Assembly: GCA_965218945.1 (NCBI GenBank)
Contig: OZ244718.1
Span: 2,294,001-2,358,000, forward strand
DNA length: 64,000 nucleotides
Direction of reading: 5' to 3'
DNA from: DAOUJW01 sp965218945
GTDB taxonomy: Bacteria; Chloroflexota; Dehalococcoidia; Lucifugimonadales; UBA2985
A program made the translations under genes and the position numbers. The first letter of the stretch is position 1; each line of letters opens with the position of its first letter. This document shows, in pieces, positions 33,630 to 41,805 of this stretch. Below the pieces are notes generated by a model. That model did no database searches. It saw nothing but the letters and a program-made list of their open reading frames with translations, and was not told where the DNA came from.

Positions 33630-34475
33630 CTACAACCCGTCGGCGCCCAGTACCACGTTGTCTATCAGACGCGCCCGTCCTATCCTCACGGCCAGGGACA
33701 CCAGCGCGGGGGTCTGCACCGTATCCAACTCCTCCAGCGTTTCGTGGTTGGCAATGCTGACGTATTCGGGCTGGGCCAGCGGCTCGGCGTGGATGAGCTC
33801 GCGTATGGCGTCCCTTATTCTTGACGCAGACGCGACGCCGTTGTTGTACATCTCCCGGGCCAGGCACAGTGAGCGGTAGAGGACCAGGGCTGCCTCGCGT
33901 TCCTGGGGGTTGAGATAGGCGTTGCGGCTGCTCATAGCCAGGCCGTCGGCCTCCCGCACCGTGGGCATGACAACCGGCTCCACTCCCAGGTTCAGGTCGG
34001 CGTTTATCCTGCGTATCACCTGGGCTTGCTGAGCGTCCTTCTGACCGAAGTAGGCCCGGTCCGGCCTGACGATGGTGAACAGCTTTGTCACCACGGTGGC
34101 GACGCCCCGGAAGTGGCCCGGCCTGGACTCACCCTCAAGCCGGCTGGCTATCCGGTCCACATCCACCCAAGTGTCGAATCCGGCGGGGTACATATCATCC
34201 GGCTCTGGCAGGAACACCAGATCCACTCCACACTCTTCCAGCAGCGCCAAGTCTCGATCGAGGTCCCTGGGATAGGAGCGGTAGTCCTCGTTTGGCCCAA
34301 ACTGTGTGGGATTGACGAAGATGCTCGCCGCAGCGGTGGCGTTCTCCTCACGGGCCCTATGCACCAGCGATAGGTGGCCCTCGTGGAGCGCGCCCATAGT
34401 GGGCACAAGGCCCAAGGGCCTGGCCACCTCCCTCTGGGCCGCCGTCATTTCAGCCACCGTGTGGATGAGCCTCAT
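33630..34475 (-). CDS. panC: Pantothenate synthetase
   Basis: Condenses pantoate and beta-alanine with ATP to give pantothenate. 281 residues, normal length. HIGH-type motif PTMGALHEGHLSLV, SIFVNPTQFGPNEDY, FRGVATVVTKLF, YFGQKDAQQ and the KMSKS-like MSSRN are in place. It ends the panB-panC pair (4 bp after panB). No panD is seen. The ~235 bp downstream (33393-33629) hold nothing I can name. Confidence 0.95.
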   Translation of the reverse strand: MRLIHTVAEMTAAQREVARPLGLVPTMGALHEGHLSLVHRAREENATAAASIFVNPTQFGPNEDYRSYPRDLDRDLALLEECGVDLVFLPEPDDMYPAGFDTWVDVDRIASRLEGESRPGHFRGVATVVTKLFTIVRPDRAYFGQKDAQQAQVIRRINADLNLGVEPVVMPTVREADGLAMSSRNAYLNPQEREAALVLYRSLCLAREMYNNGVASASRIRDAIRELIHAEPLAQPEYVSIANHETLEELDTVQTPALVSLAVRIGRARLIDNVVLGADGL

Positions 34476-34479
34476 AGGG

Positions 34480-35319
34480 CTAGCGCACTTGGGCGAGCAG
34501 CTCCGCCAGGACTTCCTCTTTGAGGTGGTAGCTTTGGTCAGGGCCGGGGAAGCTCTGCTCTCTCACCTCTGCCGCGTATTGCCTTAGCGATCCGGCAATG
34601 GTATCGCCCAAGGTGGCGTACCGCTTGGCGTGCTTGGGAACGAAATCGTTAATCATGCCCAGCATGTCGTGGAACACCTGCACCTGGCCGTCGCACTCCT
34701 TGCCTGCGCCTATGCCTATGGTCGGTATAGAGAGGCGATCCGTGATGAGCTTGGACAGGGATTCGGGCACGCACTCCAGCACGATGGCGAATGCCCCCGC
34801 CGTCTCCAGGGCCCGGGCGTCTTCCATAACCCTGACCGCAGTCTTGAGAGTCTTGCCCTGGACCTTGTAGCCCCCCAGCTGGTTCACCGACTGGGGCGTA
34901 AGCCCGATGTGGCCCATAACCGGGATGCCGGAGGAGACCAGGCGCTGCACCGTAGAGGCCATCGCCACACCGCCCTCCAGCTTCACCGTCTGTGCGCCGG
35001 CCTCCTGCAGGAACCGTGCGGCGTTCCTCAGAGCGTCGGTGGAGCCGGTCTGGTAGGACATGAAAGGCATGTCGCCCACGATAAGGGCATTCTTAGCGCC
35101 GCGGGCCACGGCCTTGGTGTGGTGGATCATTTCGTCCATAGTGACCGGGACGGTGGAGTCGTATCCCAGCATAACCTGGCCCAGGCTGTCTCCCACCAGT
35201 ATCAGTGGGATGCCAGACGCGTCCACAATCCGGGCCGAGGTGTAATCGTAGGCAGTTATCATGGGGATCTTTTCTCCCCTTGCCTTCATATCTTTGATGT
35301 CGCTGATGGTTACCCGCAT
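34480..35319 (-). CDS. panB: 3-methyl-2-oxobutanoate hydroxymethyltransferase
   Basis: Makes ketopantoate from 2-oxoisovalerate and methylene-THF. 279 residues. MITAYDYTSARIVD, GDSLGQVMLGYDSTVPVTMDEM, the metal Asp in VGDMPF and the LEGG segment are typical. Encoded after the DUF2520 gene and directly before panC in one minus-strand operon. Confidence 0.95.
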   Translation of the reverse strand: MRVTISDIKDMKARGEKIPMITAYDYTSARIVDASGIPLILVGDSLGQVMLGYDSTVPVTMDEMIHHTKAVARGAKNALIVGDMPFMSYQTGSTDALRNAARFLQEAGAQTVKLEGGVAMASTVQRLVSSGIPVMGHIGLTPQSVNQLGGYKVQGKTLKTAVRVMEDARALETAGAFAIVLECVPESLSKLITDRLSIPTIGIGAGKECDGQVQVFHDMLGMINDFVPKHAKRYATLGDTIAGSLRQYAAEVREQSFPGPDQSYHLKEEVLAELLAQVR

Positions 35320-35355
35320 GTCAACCTCCTACACGCCCTCTCGGGTCGCGTGAAT

Positions 35356-36258
35356 TTAACTCACGAATAGTCCACTGGCTCCGGAGAGCCTCTTCTCCAG
35401 AAGATGAATGAGCTCTTGCTCTATTCTACCATCGATTCCTCCCTTTTCCCTAGATAGGGATACTGCTCCCAGAGCGATCCGGCAGTAGATGGGCAGCACA
35501 GATGGCGCCCGGCTTTCCAGAGCGTCCAGGTGCTTGATTACGGTGCTTATGTCGCCTCTCGATATGGGGCCGGTCAGGGCTGCCGGGATCCCGCGGGTCT
35601 CCAGGCTGTCCACGGTGCTCCTGAGTATAGGAAGCAGAACCTCCTGCCCCTCCTCTCTGGAGTATCCCATAACCCTCCAAAGCTCTGACGCCTGAGCCAT
35701 CAGAGCGACTACGGCGCCGCAGGCCAGGAACCCGGAGAGGTGGTAGAGCGCCCGGTCTTGCGGGTCTATCTCCACAGGCCATCCTCCCAGCGCGCGGGCC
35801 ATCTCTTTCAGCGTGTCCGCCAAGGGCGGCGGCCCCTCCACGGCGTAGGCTATGCCCGACAGGCCGGCGGCGGCGTTCTCTGTCCCGGGGAATGTCTGCA
35901 TGGGGTGGAAGGACCCCACCAACGCTCCCTGCTCGCGGGCGGCCTCCAGGATGTCTGTAGACTCGGCGCCGGAGCAGTGTGCGACCCACGTACCGGCGCG
36001 CCATTGCAGCTGCCTTGCCACCGATTCTATCGCGGAATCAGGGGTTGTGATGAAGACCAGGTCGCAGGTATCAGCGACGCTCTGGGGGTCGGTGTAGGGA
36101 GCGCATCCGTCGAGCCGTCCTGCCAGCGACTCCGCCGATGACGGCGTGCGGCTGGACACGGCTGCGATACAGTAGCCCTGCTCCTGAAGCCCCAGCGCGA
36201 GGGCTGTGGCGGCCCGGCCCGCGCCGATGAATCCCAGCTTCAAGTCGCTACTGCTCAC
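35356..36258 (-). CDS. Rossmann-like/DUF2520 protein, candidate ketopantoate reductase
   Basis: A 300-residue oxidoreductase-like protein: NAD(P)-binding LGFIGAGRAATALALGL at the start, VFITTPDSAI, CSGAESTDIL, then GSFHPMQTFPG (a DUF2520 hallmark) and a helical C-terminal domain. DUF2520 genes are often next to panB/panC, and it occupies the position where panE would be, so it may reduce ketopantoate to pantoate (inference). GTG at 36258, preceded by GGGAGGAAAAG, is the best start. It overlaps the small gene upstream by about 11 bp. Confidence 0.8.
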   Translation of the reverse strand: MSSSDLKLGFIGAGRAATALALGLQEQGYCIAAVSSRTPSSAESLAGRLDGCAPYTDPQSVADTCDLVFITTPDSAIESVARQLQWRAGTWVAHCSGAESTDILEAAREQGALVGSFHPMQTFPGTENAAAGLSGIAYAVEGPPPLADTLKEMARALGGWPVEIDPQDRALYHLSGFLACGAVVALMAQASELWRVMGYSREEGQEVLLPILRSTVDSLETRGIPAALTGPISRGDISTVIKHLDALESRAPSVLPIYCRIALGAVSLSREKGGIDGRIEQELIHLLEKRLSGASGLFVS

Positions 36259-36442
36259 TGCTTTTCCTCCCAATAAGGAAGCGCGCCGCAAGCATAGTCG
36301 CTCCACCTCCCAGCGATCCCAAGCCCAGCAGCGCCAGCGAGGGTGTGTCCTCTCCGACGAATGCGGCGACTATCAACCCAAATCCAAGTCCGGAGAAGGT
36401 CATTCCCCACGACAGCAGCCTTGGCGCAAGACTATTCAACAT
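36248..36442 (-). CDS. Small two-helix membrane protein
   Basis: 64 residues, mostly hydrophobic: two helices (SWGMTFSGLGFGLIVAAFV and LALLGLGSLGGGATMLAARFLIG) and a short basic end. Not recognised. It overlaps the start of the DUF2520 gene and lies 21 bp after the P1 peptidase gene, so it is probably transcribed with the pan genes. Confidence 0.55.
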   Translation of the reverse strand: MLNSLAPRLLSWGMTFSGLGFGLIVAAFVGEDTPSLALLGLGSLGGGATMLAARFLIGRKSSEQ

Positions 36443-36462
36443 GAGCAGCGAGACCTCTCATC

Positions 36463-37449
36463 CTACCCTGTTATCTCCCTGGCTGCAGGCACTCCGCCAA
36501 GGCCATCGGCCATGAGAGCGCCTCTTACCAACGCCTGGGCTACGGCTTGTGTGGCTGCGGAGCAGAGCTGCCTCATATCCACCTCCGCCTCGCTGCTGCC
36601 TGAGGCGATGCAGAACACCACGTCGCCGTCTGCCATTGTGTGGCACGGGCGTACGGCAAGGGCCAGTCCGTCGTGGCCCATTTGGGCCAGCTTGTTCGCC
36701 TGCTCCTTGTTGAGAGTGGCGTTGGTGGCAACTACTGCGAGGGTGGTGTTGGTTGGCGCGCTCTGCGGCTCGATTTTGCTCTTTGGATTGGTGAGAATGT
36801 CCGTGGTGCGAAGGAATCCCCGGTTGTCCTCGTCCCTGGGGCCTGCCACGACGCGGCCAGTGTCGGGGTCCACGACGTCGCCGATGGCGTTGACCACCGC
36901 CAGCGCGCCTACGGTTATGCCACCGAGGGTTATGCTGGAGGTGCCCAACCCGCCCTTTGTGGCCCGGTCTCTTCCCAGGACTTTGCCCACCGTTGCGCCA
37001 GTCCCGGCTCCGACGCTGCCCTCTTCCGGCGGGTCGTCGGTGGCGTTGATGCAGGCTGTGTAGCCGTCCTCAGCCCCAGGCCGCACCTTGTGGGTAACCA
37101 GACCCAGGTCGAAAATGATGGCCGCAGGAACGATGGGGACGACTCCTGTGCCCATCTTGAAGCCGAAGCCCCTCTCCTCAAGGTAGCGCATGACGCCGGA
37201 CGCGGCGTCGAGTCCAAATGCGCTGCCTCCGCTCAGGAGTATGGCGTGCACCTGCTGGACAAGGTTGCCGGGGCGCATGAGGTCGGTCTCGCGAGTGCCG
37301 GGGGCGGAGCCGCGAACGTCCACGCCGGCGACGGCTCCCTCGGGGCAGAGCACGACTGTACAGCCGGTGGCGGCCTCACGATTGGTGAAGTGCCCTACAC
37401 TAATGCCGGCTACGTCAGTTATGGCGTTATGCACAGCGCTATTCCACAA
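36463..37449 (-). CDS. P1 family peptidase (DmpA-like)
   Basis: A self-processing N-terminal-nucleophile aminopeptidase family member, 328 residues. AITDVAGISVGHFTN at the start, LLSGGSAFGLDAASGVMR, GTGATVGKVLG and the cleavage region KGGLGTSSITL, where the chain would be cut before a Ser, are all typical. Substrates in the family include short peptides with an N-terminal D- or L-residue. The start is TTG 37449 or GTG 37434. A terminator hairpin ends right at the TTG and its 3' arm (GGAGAAGG) is the only ribosome-binding site. Confidence 0.87.
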   Translation of the reverse strand: MWNSAVHNAITDVAGISVGHFTNREAATGCTVVLCPEGAVAGVDVRGSAPGTRETDLMRPGNLVQQVHAILLSGGSAFGLDAASGVMRYLEERGFGFKMGTGVVPIVPAAIIFDLGLVTHKVRPGAEDGYTACINATDDPPEEGSVGAGTGATVGKVLGRDRATKGGLGTSSITLGGITVGALAVVNAIGDVVDPDTGRVVAGPRDEDNRGFLRTTDILTNPKSKIEPQSAPTNTTLAVVATNATLNKEQANKLAQMGHDGLALAVRPCHTMADGDVVFCIASGSSEAEVDMRQLCSAATQAVAQALVRGALMADGLGGVPAAREITG

Positions 37450-37481
37450 TAAAAACAGCCTTCTCCCGCCTTGGAGAAGGC
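37448..37481 (-). terminator. Terminator overlapping the P1 peptidase start
   Basis: On the minus strand GCCTTCTCC (37481-37473) pairs perfectly with GGAGAAGGC (37466-37458), 6-nt loop, then TGTTTTTATT. The stem is a perfect 9 bp and the run of Ts merges into the TTG start codon. Confidence 0.75.
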
Positions 37482-37652
37482 CTGTCGAGTTTCTCTCGGT
37501 AGCTATCCTGCCGTCGTGGTCTCACTGATCCCCGCGGCTCCCTGCTGGAGTTGCCGTTTACTCACCGCTCCAAAGAGTCGATGGTTGGTCGATGGTTGTT
37601 GGATTGTAAGCATGAGAACCGGGGTTTGTCAATCTAAAGTTGGGCGAACTTC

Positions 37653-37752
37653 CTCGTCATGCCAGTGCAGACGGGCATCTATCCCCCTCCCACCCTGGAT
37701 TCCCGCTCGGGGCCTGCCCCGTACCTCGATACGGGGGCGGGAATGACGACGA
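37653..37752. repeat. Repeat family B element (palindromic)
   Basis: A ~100-bp element with GTCATGCC... and ...GGGAATGACGACGA ends and an internal GGATTCCCGCTCGGG, plus a CCCCGTA/TACGGGG palindrome. It fills most of the 319-bp gap before the alpha/beta hydrolase gene. Related copies are at 39101 and 52551. Confidence 0.6.
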
Positions 37753-37768
37753 GATGTAACTGGTGCGC

Positions 37769-38407
37769 CTACCGCAGCTCGGCGGTGAAGAACTCGGTCA
37801 TCTGGCGGGCCAGTTCGCTCTCTAGGCTGGCCCAGGTGTGGTCCGCGCCGGAGATCATGCGGCATTCTACTCCCTGAGACGACACCGCAAGGCTGATCAG
37901 CTCGTCTGCCGGCGCCATGCGGTCCAGCCCTCCCGCGACCAGCAGCTTCCCGCCCTTGAGCTTGTCCAGCCGCGCCCTCTTCATGGCCGCCACAGTCGGC
38001 GACACCACGGCCAGCGCAGCCTGGCCCCGGTGCTTGTTGAAGAAATCCAGGGCCACCACCGCTCCAAAGGAGATGCCGGTCACTCCCACGCTGTTCTTCT
38101 CGACGCCGGGCCACTTCCTGAAGGTGTCGAAGGCCGACTTCAGGTCGTTCTGCTCACCCTTCCCCTGGTCGAAGCTGCCCTCGCTGCCGCCAACGCCGCG
38201 GAAGTTGAAGCGGAAGGTCGCTATTCCCGCGTCGTCAAGGGACTGGCAGATGGCGTGCATAACATCGGAAGTCATGTTCCCGCCGAGCACCGGATGGGCG
38301 TGGCACACGACGACCCCGGGGCAGTCTCCCCTGTCGCCCGGCGGGATGGTAACAATTCCTTCCAGGGTGAGCTTGCCGCTCCTGAAGGCTATGCTCTGTT
38401 GCCGCAT
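37769..38407 (-). CDS. Alpha/beta hydrolase (dienelactone-hydrolase-like), copy 1
   Basis: 212 residues. The fold signatures are VVVCHAHPVLGGNMTSDVMHAI (oxyanion region), FRFNFRGVGGSEG and the nucleophile elbow GISFGA (Ser). Candidate acid and His: LDRMAPADE and GADHTW. Family members are often annotated as 'alpha/beta hydrolase of unknown function, DUF3530/YqiA-like'. It is paralogous to the gene just upstream (38410-39048) and 2 bp away, suggesting tandem duplication. Confidence 0.8.
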   Translation of the reverse strand: MRQQSIAFRSGKLTLEGIVTIPPGDRGDCPGVVVCHAHPVLGGNMTSDVMHAICQSLDDAGIATFRFNFRGVGGSEGSFDQGKGEQNDLKSAFDTFRKWPGVEKNSVGVTGISFGAVVALDFFNKHRGQAALAVVSPTVAAMKRARLDKLKGGKLLVAGGLDRMAPADELISLAVSSQGVECRMISGADHTWASLESELARQMTEFFTAELR

Positions 38408-38409
38408 GG

Positions 38410-39048
38410 CTATGCGGATGCGCTGAGCCGATGCTGGAAGAAGGCTGTCACAAGCTCTGCAGCCTCCCTTTCCTGTCCCACAAAGAAGTGGTCAGCTCCC
38501 GGAATGACGTGCATCTCCGGCGGTGTGGTAAGCCTGGATGTCAGGTCCGTGAACTGCTCCTCCGGCATGAGCCTGTCCTGGTCGCCTATTATGAACTGGA
38601 TGGGCAGCGAAGGTATCCTGCTGAAGTCGTCTTCGGCGTCGACCCTGGCGCGGCCTATGAGAGAGAGGGCTTTGGTTACGCCGCCCTTTTGCGCCGTCTT
38701 CATGGCAACGCCTGCTCCAAAGGAGTAGCCGACCAGCCCTACGCCGTCGCTCGCTATGGACTCCTGTGACGCCGCGAACTCAAGGGCCGCGAGCAAGTCA
38801 TCCATCTCACCTCTGCCTTCGTCATACACTCCCTGGCTCCTCCCCGCGCCGCGAAAGTTGAAGCGGAGGGAGGCGATTCCCGCTATGAACAGGGAGTAGC
38901 AGACGCCCATGACCACGTTGTTGTTCATGTCCCCGCCCATTTGTGGGTGTGGATGGCACACCACCACCCCCGGGAAAGGCCCGTCGCCTTCCGGCAGGTG
39001 GAGGAATCCTTCCAGCGTTCCGGCCGGGCCCGGTATTTCCAGTTGCAT
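38410..39048 (-). CDS. Alpha/beta hydrolase (dienelactone-hydrolase-like), copy 2
   Basis: 212 residues, the same length as its neighbour, with VVVCHPHPQMGGDMNNNVVMGV, FNFRGAGRSQG, the nucleophile elbow GYSFGAG and GDQDRLMPEE...GADHFF for the acid and His. Soluble and cytoplasmic, substrate unknown. The ATG at 39048 follows a GGAGGAAG-type site. It is the first of the pair. Confidence 0.8.
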   Translation of the reverse strand: MQLEIPGPAGTLEGFLHLPEGDGPFPGVVVCHPHPQMGGDMNNNVVMGVCYSLFIAGIASLRFNFRGAGRSQGVYDEGRGEMDDLLAALEFAASQESIASDGVGLVGYSFGAGVAMKTAQKGGVTKALSLIGRARVDAEDDFSRIPSLPIQFIIGDQDRLMPEEQFTDLTSRLTTPPEMHVIPGADHFFVGQEREAAELVTAFFQHRLSASA

Positions 39049-39100
39049 TGCTTCCTCCTTATCCGCTTGTCCTGATGGAGACTATTGCAGTATCCCTTAC

Positions 39101-39169
39101 TCGTCACTCCCGCGCAGGCGGGAGTCCATGCCCCACCCACCTGGATTCCCGCTCGGGGACGGGAACGAC
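39101..39169. repeat. Repeat family B element, short copy
   Basis: CGTCACTCCCGCGCAGGCGGGAGTCC followed by TGGATTCCCGCTCGGGGACGGGAACGAC: the two inverted ends of a family B element around a short middle. It lies between the hydrolase and GlcG-like genes. Confidence 0.6.
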
Positions 39170-39229
39170 AGGTACCTTAGCTACTGGAGCAAGGTATACA
39201 AAGGTCTCCGGCGGCTGAACGCGGCGGGT

Positions 39230-39649
39230 CTACAGCCCCATTGCGGCGATGCCCTTGCGGGCCAGGTCCTCGTCCTCTTGGGCGGCCAGCCCGCTTACAC
39301 CGATGCCACCCAGAAAGGCGTTGTCGCTGGGCCTCTGTATTACTACGCCGCCCTGTACCGCGGCCATATTGGTGTCGCCGAAGTCGCTGATGCTCCGGCC
39401 GGAGGTCCTGAATCGCTCGGCCACGTCCACGGTGTCGCTGCGCATTACGGCGGCGGTGTAGGCTTTCTTGAAGGCGAGCGACTGGGGCAGCAGACGGCAT
39501 CGGTCCATCCGCGCGAAAGCTACCAGCCTGCCGTTGACGTCCACAACGGCCATTGCAAGGGGCCTGTCCGGCTCCTTCATCGCCTCGTCCAGCATGGCCT
39601 GTATGGCCTTGCGGGCGTCCGCCAGTCCGATGATTACCTCGTCGTACAT
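39230..39649 (-). CDS. GlcG/HbpS-like heme-binding family protein
   Basis: 139 residues. ADARKAIQAMLDEAMKEPDRPLAMAVVDVNG and the SDFGDTNMAAVQGGVVIQ...GGIGVSG segment are typical of the GlcG/HbpS family (PduO C-terminal type). Members bind heme or cobalamin or serve as accessory proteins in glycolate operons; no such operon is seen here. The ATG at 39649 follows AAGGAGG. An open frame reaches further upstream to 39799 but lacks a ribosome-binding site. Confidence 0.83.
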   Translation of the reverse strand: MYDEVIIGLADARKAIQAMLDEAMKEPDRPLAMAVVDVNGRLVAFARMDRCRLLPQSLAFKKAYTAAVMRSDTVDVAERFRTSGRSISDFGDTNMAAVQGGVVIQRPSDNAFLGGIGVSGLAAQEDEDLARKGIAAMGL

Positions 39650-39796
39650 GGTTTCCTCCTTAAACTGGGTCTGTATAGCTTGAAGCGGTTTGATTATACC
39701 GCGTTGGGGGCAGTGTGTATCGCAGGCAGAGTACATTCTGAGTTGTAACCGGCCGGAATTACGGTATTCTCTATAGGTGTTGGTTATGGCGCACGA

Positions 39797-39831
39797 CACC
39801 GCTCATCCTGAGCCTGTCGAAGCGCTCCGCT
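39797..39831. repeat. Repeat family A, single copy
   Basis: Contains ACCGCTCATCCTGAGCCTGTCGAAG, the core of the family A element seen at 27577 and 60770. The rest of the 377-bp gap (39650-40026) holds no gene I can support. Confidence 0.65.
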
Positions 39832-40026
39832 TATGCTTGTTGCAAACAGGGACCCGATTTCACCTGCGTCTTGACTTTCAAGACGGTTGCTTTACGCTAA
39901 GGCTTGTTTTGAACCTGCATTCAGGCCCACCATCGTCAAGTTTTTGGCTGCGCTCCGCGAGGGGGGCTATGTTTTTAACTATGTAAGGTGGAGAACTAAA
40001 ACTTGTTATCTGGAAGGGAGGGCAGC

Positions 40027-40593
40027 GTGGATCGCCATTATCATATCCGGCCGAATGTAGCCTACGATGGGCAAGGCAAGGATGCTTTGATTGATGCCAG
40101 CGAGATTGCCTTTGAGGGCCCAGGGGTAGCCGGCTTCTACGGCTCTGAGGTTGCATATGGCGAGATTGCCAAAGTCCACCGTGCGCCGTACCCAAGCCGG
40201 AAAGGAATCTTCTCGGTGAACCGATGTGATGATGCGGATTGCAAGTCGAGGCCGGGAGATGGCAAGTGGATTGCCGCCAAGCACGAGATCCCGTTGATGC
40301 CAAGTGAGGATGCCGGAGAAGGCATGGAGTGGATATGGGATGCTACGGCATGGGTCAGAAGGCAGTTGGTCGCCCCCTTGTCGCTAGAGCCGGAACCCAT
40401 AGAACGTGAACCCCTGCCGTACGTGCCCCAAGAGGGTAAGGGCCAGCGATGGCAGGATCGGCGATGGGAAGCGGTACAAACGATAGCGCGGTCGAAATAC
40501 GGGCCGGGGATGTTGAACAATCTAGGATTAACTAAGCCAACCCCGGAGGAAGTGCGGCGGGCAGAGGTAGCGATTGCGGAGACAAACTTTTGA
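40027..40593 (+). CDS. Hypothetical protein, 188 residues
   Basis: Not recognised. Soluble, rich in Glu, Arg, Pro and Trp (e.g. EWIWDATAWVRRQLV, RWQDRRWEAVQ). No signal peptide, membrane segment or known motif. The GTG at 40027 with AGGGAGG upstream is preferred. Isolated between a long gap and the cys leader, with base use and content unlike its neighbours; possibly acquired. Confidence 0.55.
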   Translation: MDRHYHIRPNVAYDGQGKDALIDASEIAFEGPGVAGFYGSEVAYGEIAKVHRAPYPSRKGIFSVNRCDDADCKSRPGDGKWIAAKHEIPLMPSEDAGEGMEWIWDATAWVRRQLVAPLSLEPEPIEREPLPYVPQEGKGQRWQDRRWEAVQTIARSKYGPGMLNNLGLTKPTPEEVRRAEVAIAETNF

Positions 40594-40626
40594 CCAACAT
40601 GGGTATTCTATTTTGCACATCTCTCC

Positions 40627-40655
40627 TTGACATTCCAATTGGGCGCTGATACCAT
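40627..40655 (+). promoter_or_regulatory. Promoter of the cysDN leader
   Basis: A perfect -35 TTGACA (40627-40632), 17-bp spacer and -10-like TACCAT (40650-40655). The transcript should begin about 7-10 nt after the -10, i.e. at or next to the leader ATG at 40665, so the leader would be leaderless or nearly so. Confidence 0.65.
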
Positions 40656-40664
40656 CTCTCTTGA

Positions 40665-40754
40665 ATGAGCGCCGCAATGTGCCTGTGTAGCTGCTGTTGT
40701 TGTCTGGAGGCCAGATGGCCTTCTGCTTCGACACGCGCGCCGCTCATCGCCTAG
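40665..40754 (+). CDS. Polycysteine leader peptide upstream of cysDN
   Basis: A 29-codon ORF whose start reads MSAAMCLCSCCCCLEARW and which ends APLIA-stop. It has six Cys codons in eight positions (40680-40703). No ribosome-binding site is seen, but the promoter places the mRNA 5' end at its ATG. Short, leaderless, Cys-rich ORFs that regulate downstream sulfur genes in response to cysteine are known in mycobacteria. Here the leader is followed by complementary segments (40709-40717 with 40778-40786), a terminator and cysD, as expected of a ribosome-stalling attenuator that senses Cys-tRNA. It is not a member of a conserved protein family; codon content is its function. Confidence 0.8.
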   Translation: MSAAMCLCSCCCCLEARWPSASTRAPLIA

Positions 40755-40785
40755 CGCCGAAAGTTCAGAAGAGAAAGCATCTGGC

Positions 40786-40816
40786 CCCCCTTCGCACGCG
40801 GAGGGGGTTTTCTTTT
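40786..40816 (+). terminator. Attenuator terminator before cysD
   Basis: CCCCCTTCG (40786-40794) pairs with CGGAGGGGG (40799-40807), one G-T pair, 4-nt loop, followed by TTTTCTTTT (40808-40816). It sits between the polycysteine leader and the cysD ribosome-binding site. Its first base overlaps the segment (40778-40786) that can pair with the 3' part of the leader ORF. Confidence 0.8.
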
Positions 40817-40844
40817 GCCCGAATATCCCGAAAAGGAGCTCCGG

Positions 40845-41804
40845 ATGACAATAACAGAGTCAGAGAGATTGGGTGTGCAAGAGCTTGCCGATCAAAACGA
40901 TCGCTCCGAATCCTGGCATCTCCGTGCCCTTGAGTCGGAAGCGCTCTACATCATTCGGGAAGTGGTCGCGGAGTTCGATCGGCCGGGCCTGCTCTTCTCC
41001 GGTGGCAAAGACTCGGCCGTGCTTCTGCATCTCGCCATCAAGGCGCTCCGACCTGCCCACCTGCCGTTCCCTGTGGTCCACATCGACACCGGCCACAACT
41101 TTCCCGAGGTCATCGCTTTCCGAGATCGCGTCGTCGAGCGGCTTGGCCTCGACCTGGTCGTGGGCTCGGTTGACGACGCAATTGCCTCAGGGAGTATTCC
41201 CACCCCACCGAGTCCTGATTTCCCTCGCAACCGCATGCAGACACCGGTGCTGCTGGAAACCATTCGCCGGGGGAAGTTCACTGCGGTTTTCGGCGGCGCG
41301 CGGCGCGACGAGGAGCGATCGCGCGCAAAAGAGCGTGTGTACTCCGTGCGCGACGAATTCGGACAGTGGGACCCACGGAACCAACGACCAGAGCTCTGGG
41401 GCCTCTACAACGGCAGCATTGGATTCGGCCAGCACATGCGCGTCTTCCCGCTCTCCAACTGGACGGAGCTGGACATCTGGCGCTACATAGCAGAGGAGAA
41501 AATCGACCTGCCGGAAATCTACTACGGTCACCAGCGGGAGGTATTTGAGAATGACGGGATGCTCATGGCGCTATCGCCGGTGATGCAGCCTCAGCGTGGA
41601 GAGCCGGTGGTCGTCCGCAGTGTGCGTTTCCGCACCGTCGGTGACATGACCTCCACAGCAGCCGTACCGTCGGAGGCTGCCACACCCGAAGCAGTCATCG
41701 CCGAAACGCTGACAGCCCGCATATCCGAGCGTGGCGCGACGCGGGCTGACGACCGGACCGCCGAGGCGGCCATGGAAGACCGCAAGCGCGAGGGCTACTT
41801 CTAG
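40845..41804 (+). CDS. cysD: Sulfate adenylyltransferase subunit 2
   Basis: ATP-pyrophosphatase-type subunit of ATP sulfurylase: makes adenylyl sulfate (APS) from sulfate and ATP with CysN. 319 residues. The PP-loop is FSGGKDS (51-57), with DTGHNFPEVIAFRD and GGARRDEERSRAKER. The ATG at 40845 follows AAAAGGAG; the frame is open upstream to 40815. Preceded by the polycysteine attenuator. Codon use (strong C-ending, CGAC-rich) looks different from most neighbours, so transfer is possible. Confidence 0.95.
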   Translation: MTITESERLGVQELADQNDRSESWHLRALESEALYIIREVVAEFDRPGLLFSGGKDSAVLLHLAIKALRPAHLPFPVVHIDTGHNFPEVIAFRDRVVERLGLDLVVGSVDDAIASGSIPTPPSPDFPRNRMQTPVLLETIRRGKFTAVFGGARRDEERSRAKERVYSVRDEFGQWDPRNQRPELWGLYNGSIGFGQHMRVFPLSNWTELDIWRYIAEEKIDLPEIYYGHQREVFENDGMLMALSPVMQPQRGEPVVVRSVRFRTVGDMTSTAAVPSEAATPEAVIAETLTARISERGATRADDRTAEAAMEDRKREGYF

Positions 41805-41805
41805 C

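Noticed and set aside
40697..40933. A 78-codon frame overlapping the cysD leader and start
   Set aside because: It runs through the terminator and into cysD in another frame; the Cys-rich 29-codon ORF in a different frame explains the region better.
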